NCBI GenBank assembly: GCA_937967755.1
Contig: CALBTA010000624.1
Location: forward strand, 1 to 9,513
DNA length: 9,513 nucleotides
Direction: 5' to 3'
From: an uncultured Planctomycetaceae bacterium
GTDB lineage: Bacteria > Planctomycetota > Planctomycetia > Pirellulales > Pirellulaceae
Translations under genes and position numbers: made by a program
Shown here: positions 5,745 through 9,513 of the stretch, piece after piece
Position numbering within the stretch: the first letter of the stretch is position 1
Layout: each line of letters starts with the position of its first letter
Notes under the pieces: model-generated
What the model was told of the DNA's origin: nothing
The model's input: the letters and a program-made list of their open reading frames with translations, nothing else
The model's database searches: none

Positions 5745-6803
5745 ATGGCTGAAGAAGTTGTCATTATTGGAAGCGGGCCGGCGGGTTGGGCGGCGGCCAT
5801 TTATGCTGCCCGGGCGGAGTTGAAGCCGTTGGTTTACGAAGGGGCGGCGCTGCAAGAACATTACGACCGCGGGCGGCCGCCGCTGGGTCAGTTGGCGCTG
5901 ACAACGGAAGTGGAAAACTACCCCGGCTTTCCGTTTGCGCAGATGGATCAGTTTTTGCAGACGGGCGTTGACGAGTCGCTGCACTACATGCTCACTCCGC
6001 TGCCCGAAGACGGCGGCAAACACGCGGTGACCGGGCCGAACTTGATGCTGCTGATGAAACAGCAGGCATTGAACTTCGGCACGCGCGTCGTGCCGGAGGA
6101 CATCACCGAAGTCGACACCGCCGGCCCTCCGTTCAAGCTGACCGCGTCGGGCGGCGATGTGATTGAAACCGAGGCGGTGATCATCGCAACTGGGGCGAGC
6201 GCGAACTACCTTGGCCTGGAATCGGAGTCGAAGTTCAAGAACCGCGGGGTCAGCGCGTGCGCCGTTTGCGACGGGGCGTTGCCGAGGTTTCGTGACAAGC
6301 CGATGGTCGTCGTCGGCGGCGGTGATTCGGCAGTGGAAGAATCGGACTACCTGTCGAAATTCGCGTCGCAGGTGTACATGGTTCATCGCCGTGACGAACT
6401 GCGTGCGTCGAAGATCATGGCCCAGCGGGCGATGGACAACCCGAAGATCGACATCGTCTGGAACAGCGAAGTGGAAGAAGTGCTGGGCAACGACGATGAC
6501 GGCGTGACCGGCGTGCGGCTGAAGAGCACCACCGGCGAACCCGAGCGTGAGTTGGACGCATCGGGATTCTTCCTCGCCATCGGGCACACGCCGAACACTG
6601 GCTTTCTGAAGGATAAGTTGGAGATGAACGACAAGGGATATTTGAAATGGACCGTGCCGTTCCGCACCAACACGTCGGTCGAAGGCATCTTCGCCGCGGG
6701 TGACGTCGCCGATGATTACTACCGGCAGGCCATTACCGCCGCCGGCAGCGGGTGCATGGCCGCGCTTGATGCGGAACGCTGGCTGGCATCACGGGGCGGA
6801 TAA
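5745..6803 (+). CDS. trxB: Thioredoxin reductase (NADPH), long variant
   Basis: A 352-aa flavoprotein that moves electrons from NADPH through FAD to thioredoxin in the cytoplasm. FAD-binding motif GSGPAG is at residues 9-14, TEVENYPGF follows at about residue 60, the redox-active pair is C172-A-V-C175-D-G, the NADPH-binding GGGDSAVEE is at 191-199 with [10 protein letters not shown] from 214, and the closing FAD motif is GIFAAGDV (to residue 321). The Cys pair sits about 37 residues later than in E. coli TrxB, because of an inserted segment around residues 75-105 ([20 protein letters not shown]) and a longer loop around residues 36-45. The pair is CAVCDG rather than the common CATCDG. The start is supported by GAGGGA at 5728-5733, 11 bases before the ATG, and by a promoter-like TATAAT at 5676. 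It stands alone and converges on the esterase across a long inverted repeat. No thioredoxin gene is in view. Confidence 0.93.
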   Translation: MAEEVVIIGSGPAGWAAAIYAARAELKPLVYEGAALQEHYDRGRPPLGQLALTTEVENYPGFPFAQMDQFLQTGVDESLHYMLTPLPEDGGKHAVTGPNLMLLMKQQALNFGTRVVPEDITEVDTAGPPFKLTASGGDVIETEAVIIATGASANYLGLESESKFKNRGVSACAVCDGALPRFRDKPMVVVGGGDSAVEESDYLSKFASQVYMVHRRDELRASKIMAQRAMDNPKIDIVWNSEVEEVLGNDDDGVTGVRLKSTTGEPERELDASGFFLAIGHTPNTGFLKDKLEMNDKGYLKWTVPFRTNTSVEGIFAAGDVADDYYRQAITAAGSGCMAALDAERWLASRGG

Positions 6804-6807
6804 GCGT

Positions 6808-6883
6808 CGCAGCGGGGGCTTCTAGCCACCGTCAAATCGTGCCTTTGGCACGTAAGAACGCGGTGGCTGGAAGCCCCGCTACG
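6808..6883. repeat. Nested inverted repeat between convergent trxB and esterase, likely bidirectional terminator
   Basis: The arms 6808-6831 and 6861-6883 pair over about 22 bases with a one-base indel and one G-U-type mismatch (core AGCCACCG / CGGTGGCT and GGGGCTT / AAGCCCC). Inside the loop is a second hairpin, CGTGCC (6838-6843) / GGCACG (6847-6852), with a TTT loop. It starts five bases after the trxB stop and ends four bases before the esterase stop, so it can end both transcripts. The right arm recurs in direct orientation at 7905-7928, so this is also a dispersed repeat. Confidence 0.7.
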
Positions 6884-6887
6884 GAGG

Positions 6888-7631
6888 TCACACAATCCGC
6901 AGCCGCTCACGATCAAGCGCGTTGGCAATGAAATCAATCGCCGCCGCGGCCATCGTGTTGTAGTATTCGAAACCGTGCCCGCCGGCGGTTGCTTCCAACT
7001 CGCACGTGTGCGGGATGCCCATCGAACTGAGCTTCATGTGCAGGCGGTCGCTGCTGTCGAACCACAGTTCGTCTTCCGGGTCGCAGCAAAAATAAAGGTG
7101 ACGGATCCAATTGAACGGGCCGGCGTAAAGAATGGCCGTCTCCTGCCGGGCGTCTTCCGGGTCGCGAAACATCGTCGGCAGCACGCCGTCTTCATGGTCC
7201 CAGCGCTGGTGAAATTCAATCGCCGGGCTAATCGCCGCGACGATCGGAAAAGTTTCGTGATGCTTGAAAGCCAACCGCAACGCCCCTTGCCCGCCCATGC
7301 TTGTTCCCAGCAGTGCTATCTGCGGCGGCACGGCCTCGTATCGCTCCTTGAGGAAGGGCAACATGTTGTCGAGCACGTGACGCTCGGCGGTAATCTCCGG
7401 ATCGAATTCCGGGCAGATCTTGTCCGCCCACCAACTTCGCTGCGTCACCGGGCAGACGACCGGCAGCCCGTGGCGGTCCAGCACATCGAGAAACGCCGGC
7501 TTTTCATGCAACTGCCCCAAATGCACGCCGTGCAAGTACATCACCACATAGTTGTGTTTATTCCGCTGAGGCGGTTCGTACAGATGGCAAGGGTGGCCGC
7601 CGACGAGTTCTTCGGTCCAAGTTCCGGGCAT
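6888..7631 (-). CDS. Alpha/beta-hydrolase, esterase-like
   Basis: A 247-aa cytoplasmic serine hydrolase of the esterase D / S-formylglutathione-hydrolase-like group. Oxyanion motif YLHG is at 32-35, the nucleophile elbow is G109-T-S111-M-G113-G, the likely acid is Asp184 or Asp187 (CCDPEDELWF), and the catalytic His219 lies in GGHGF. All parts of the triad are present, unlike the secreted relative at 2290-3543. No signal peptide is seen. The substrate is unknown; the fold fits short acyl esters. The reading frame stays open upstream to 8345 but this is non-coding: the extension runs through an inverted-repeat element and the antisense of hpt, and homology-like sequence starts at MPGTWTEEL, so the ATG at 7629-7631 was chosen. 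GAGAGG lies 13 bases upstream, a little far for a ribosome-binding site. It is transcribed divergently from hpt. Confidence 0.85.
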   Translation of the reverse strand: MPGTWTEELVGGHPCHLYEPPQRNKHNYVVMYLHGVHLGQLHEKPAFLDVLDRHGLPVVCPVTQRSWWADKICPEFDPEITAERHVLDNMLPFLKERYEAVPPQIALLGTSMGGQGALRLAFKHHETFPIVAAISPAIEFHQRWDHEDGVLPTMFRDPEDARQETAILYAGPFNWIRHLYFCCDPEDELWFDSSDRLHMKLSSMGIPHTCELEATAGGHGFEYYNTMAAAAIDFIANALDRERLRIV

Positions 7632-7666
7632 AGCGTTTCTTTGACCTCTCAGTTCAATGCTCGGTA

Positions 7667-7797
7667 GTTTAACCGCGCCCCAGAAGAGTTCGCCGCAGCC
7701 AAGTCTCCCATTTGAAATCGCATCAACCGACGAAGTCTGGCGGGAAGCGCGTCCAATCACGTATACCGACGCGCTTCCCGCTGGGGCGCGGTTAAAC
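7667..7797. repeat. Nested inverted-repeat element in the esterase-hpt gap (MITE- or REP-like)
   Basis: The outer arms GTTTAACCGCGCCCCAG (7667-7683) and its exact complement (7781-7797) are 17 bp and perfect. Inner arms GCGGGAAGCGCGTC (7740-7753) and GACGCGCTTCCCGC (7768-7781) are 14 bp and perfect, with a 14-base loop. The inner right arm directly abuts the outer right arm, so the element can fold as one stem with a large internal bulge. It is 131 bp, non-coding, and fills nearly half of the 303-base gap between the divergent esterase and hpt genes. It looks like a small non-autonomous repeat or a REP-type structure. I see no target-site duplication. Confidence 0.75.
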
Positions 7798-7904
7798 GAC
7801 GTTGGCACATCGAAACGCCCGCAGTACGTAACACGATTTGCCCCACACCCTACAATCGAGTTGACGGTTCGCGTTAGAATACCGTGTTTCCTATCGACGA
7901 GATA

Positions 7905-7928
7905 CGGTGGCTGGAAGCCCCCGCTACG
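7905..7928 (+). repeat. Third copy of the GGTGGCTGGAAGCCCC repeat, immediately before hpt
   Basis: This 24-base sequence matches 6861-6883 with one extra C, in the same orientation. It ends six bases before the hpt ATG, so it occupies the ribosome-binding region. Together the two copies flank the esterase gene as direct repeats. Confidence 0.65.
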
Positions 7929-7934
7929 ACCACA

Positions 7935-8468
7935 ATGAAAACACTGCTTTCGGAAACCGAATTGCGGGCCGGCGTTGAGCGGATGGCGGCTGAGATCAAC
8001 GAGCACTATCAGGGGCGCCCGCTGACGATTATCGGCGTGTTGACCGGCAGTGTGGTGTTGCTGGCCGATTTGATTCGCCTGCTGGAAATGCCGCTCCGCG
8101 TCGGCGTCGTTCAGGCGACAAGTTACCGTGGGGCAACGACGACCCGAGGCGATTTGCATATCAATTCCGAACTGATGCCCGACATCGCCGGCCGCGATGT
8201 GTTGCTGGTTGACGATATCTTCGATACTGGCCACACGCTGGCGGAAGTGATTCGCCTGATGAAAGAGATGGGGCCGACATCGGTGCGCAGTTGCGTACTG
8301 CTGCTGAAGCAAGGGCGGCAGGAGGTCGATTTGCCGGTCGATCACGTCGGCTTCGATATTCCCAACGAGTTCGTCGTCGGCTACGGGCTGGATTATCAGG
8401 ACGAGTACCGCAATTTGCCATTCTTGGGAGCGCTCGAAGAGGCTGATCTGGCGGGCCGTTCATCATGA
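7935..8468 (+). CDS. hpt: Hypoxanthine phosphoribosyltransferase
   Basis: A 177-aa enzyme of purine salvage that joins hypoxanthine or guanine to PRPP to give IMP or GMP. The PRPP-binding signature VLLVDDIFDTGHT runs from residue 89 to 101. LTGSVVLLADL near residue 35 is the loop that binds pyrophosphate, and the C-terminal VGFDIPNEFVVGYGLDYQDEYRNLPFLGAL is the usual base-binding and hood region. Length is normal for the family. The in-frame ORF extends upstream to 7884, but the family start MKTLLSETEL and the repeat that covers the extension favour the ATG at 7935. No Shine-Dalgarno site is present, because the repeat sits there. The stop overlaps the start of the next gene in ATGA, suggesting a two-gene unit with translational coupling. 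Confidence 0.93.
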   Translation: MKTLLSETELRAGVERMAAEINEHYQGRPLTIIGVLTGSVVLLADLIRLLEMPLRVGVVQATSYRGATTTRGDLHINSELMPDIAGRDVLLVDDIFDTGHTLAEVIRLMKEMGPTSVRSCVLLLKQGRQEVDLPVDHVGFDIPNEFVVGYGLDYQDEYRNLPFLGALEEADLAGRSS

Positions 8469-9513
8469 ACGCTCGGCGGGTCGCGATCGTTACCCGCCGG
8501 TTCTGGCCGCTGGTTGGTGACGAAGAAACGGCGCTCGCCGATCTGGCGGTCGGTCTGGCAAACGCGGGAGTGCGGCCGACGATCGTCACCGCCGCCTGGG
8601 GCAAGCATTGGCCGGCGACGTTTGCGTTTGAGGGAATTCCCGTCGTGCGGCTGCCCAAGCCCGCTGGCCACTGGTGGGGTGATTGGGGATACGCGAAGCG
8701 TTTGCGGCAGTGGTTACACTCGCAGCGGGAACGCATTGACGTTGCGCTGGTCGCATCTGTCGGCGCGGATGCCGAGGCGGCGGTCGCGGCGATGGGAACG
8801 TCGGTCCCGGTGGTAGTCATGGGGAGGACGAGCGACTTCGCGAAACTCTCGAAGAAGCCGCACCTCTTGCCCGATGCCTTCGTAACCTGCGCAGAACCGA
8901 CCGAGGAAATTGTTGCCGACCCACACGTCGACCAACTCTTCAAGGTAATTCGCCCCGGTGTTCAATTGCCTCAACTGATATCCGGTGATCAGCGTCGTCG
9001 CGCCCGCCTGGCATTGGCGAAGGCCTGCGGCGACGCGCGGATCAGTGCGCTCACCCCGTTGGCAATCGCGGCCGGGCGAATCGACCAGCGTGGCGACTAT
9101 TCAACGTTCATTCGCGCCTGGAAAAGCGTACTTGCCCGTCACGCTGACGCCCGGCTGTGGATTTTCGGCGAAGGGCGTCAGCGGGCGACGCTGTGGGACG
9201 AAGTGGACAACGCCAACCTGCGCGGCCGGGTGTTCCTGCCCGGGGGCGTGGATATTCTCAGCGAAGCTTTTTCCGCCGCGGATTTGTTTCTGGCAAGTGA
9301 CGATAATTCTTCCATCTCGCCGGCGACTTTATCGGCGATGGCGGCAGGGCTGCCCGTTGTCGCCCGGGCATCCTCCGCGGCTGGAAATTTGTTGACCAGC
9401 AACCACGACGGACTGCTGTTCGACGCCGAGGACAGCGAAGACCTGCAGGTCGCCATCGAACGCCTGCTGGCGCAGCCAACGCTGCGCAACGTCCTGGGCA
9501 CCAACGCCCGGCG
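8465..9513 (+). CDS. Glycosyltransferase, GT-B fold (family 4-like), 3' end cut by window
   Basis: The first 349 residues are present with no stop; the gene runs past the window edge. The N-terminus VAIVTRRFWPLVGDEETALADLA and later VTAAW match the acceptor domain of family-4 glycosyltransferases common in planctomycetes. The donor domain begins near residue 200 (LAIAAGRIDQRGDYSTFIRAW), then LWIFGEGRQRATLW and VFLPGGVDILSEAFSAADLFLAS, and SAMAAGLPVVARASSAAGNLLTSNHDGLLF. The canonical E-x7-E pair of the donor site (usual form E..GLxxLEAMAxGxPVV) is Ser282 and Ser290 here, so both glutamates are lost. The Arg in GRIDQRG is kept. It starts inside the hpt stop (ATGA). It may modify cell-surface sugars, or may be a degenerate or retuned family member. 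No signal peptide or membrane segment is seen. The start is set by the overlap and by the family N-terminus; no ribosome-binding site was found. Confidence 0.85.
   Translation, partial: MNARRVAIVTRRFWPLVGDEETALADLAVGLANAGVRPTIVTAAWGKHWPATFAFEGIPVVRLPKPAGHWWGDWGYAKRLRQWLHSQRERIDVALVASVGADAEAAVAAMGTSVPVVVMGRTSDFAKLSKKPHLLPDAFVTCAEPTEEIVADPHVDQLFKVIRPGVQLPQLISGDQRRRARLALAKACGDARISALTPLAIAAGRIDQRGDYSTFIRAWKSVLARHADARLWIFGEGRQRATLWDEVDNANLRGRVFLPGGVDILSEAFSAADLFLASDDNSSISPATLSAMAAGLPVVARASSAAGNLLTSNHDGLLFDAEDSEDLQVAIERLLAQPTLRNVLGTNAR

Noticed and set aside
7861..7880. A promoter for hpt made of TTGACG (7861-7866) and TAGAAT (7875-7880)
   Set aside because: The boxes are only 8 bases apart, too close for one sigma-70 promoter; TAGAAT alone is not enough.
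7632..8345. A long upstream extension of the esterase reading frame on the minus strand (485 aa in total)
   Set aside because: The added part is antisense to hpt and passes through the nested inverted repeat; enzyme-like sequence starts only at the ATG at 7629-7631.
8161..8943. A 260-aa minus-strand reading frame
   Set aside because: It is the antisense shadow of hpt and the glycosyltransferase, both of which have clear family motifs; its own sequence is Ser/Arg/Ala-rich without motifs.

Overview
The window looks like chromosomal DNA of a free-living planctomycete (Planctomycetota, perhaps Pirellulales-like). This rests on the moderately high GC content, the short GC-rich hairpins scattered between genes, the small terminase-like helix-turn-helix protein, the loosely packed gene layout and the glycosyltransferase that starts with an RRFWPLVG motif. 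It is an inference from sequence style; no rRNA or marker gene proves it.

Layout, left to right. Positions 1-273 are non-coding, with several hairpins and a palindrome-rich stretch just upstream of a 228-aa HTH protein (274-960, +). A REPIN-like pair of inverted hairpins (978-1099) follows its stop codon. Next come a TIM-barrel sugar phosphate isomerase/epimerase (1286-2107, +) and two adjacent secreted proteins. The first (2290-3543, +) is alpha/beta-hydrolase-like with a C-terminal Ig-like domain and an alanine where the catalytic serine should be. The second (3588-4670, +) has an internally duplicated domain. Positions 4671-5245 hold the wreck of a REP-associated tyrosine transposase (4808-5141, +). 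A small unknown protein lies on the minus strand (5246-5494). A promoter-like sequence precedes a thioredoxin reductase (5745-6803, +), which converges on an esterase (6888-7631, -) across a long inverted repeat. The roughly 300-base gap between the esterase and the divergent hpt gene holds a nested inverted-repeat element and a further copy of a short dispersed repeat. The window ends with hpt (7935-8468, +) and a glycosyltransferase that starts inside the hpt stop codon (ATGA overlap) and runs off the right edge.

Functionally this is mostly housekeeping: redox (trxB), purine salvage (hpt), sugar metabolism and secreted proteins. No defence island, prophage, CRISPR array or complete mobile element is visible, and I see no convincing new multi-gene system. 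The items most worth a second look are four. First, REPIN-type repeats sit together with a decayed RAYT transposase. Second, two enzyme-fold proteins have lost canonical catalytic residues: the secreted hydrolase-like protein and the glycosyltransferase. Third, there is a family of structured intergenic repeats around the esterase. Fourth, there is a tandemly duplicated secreted domain.
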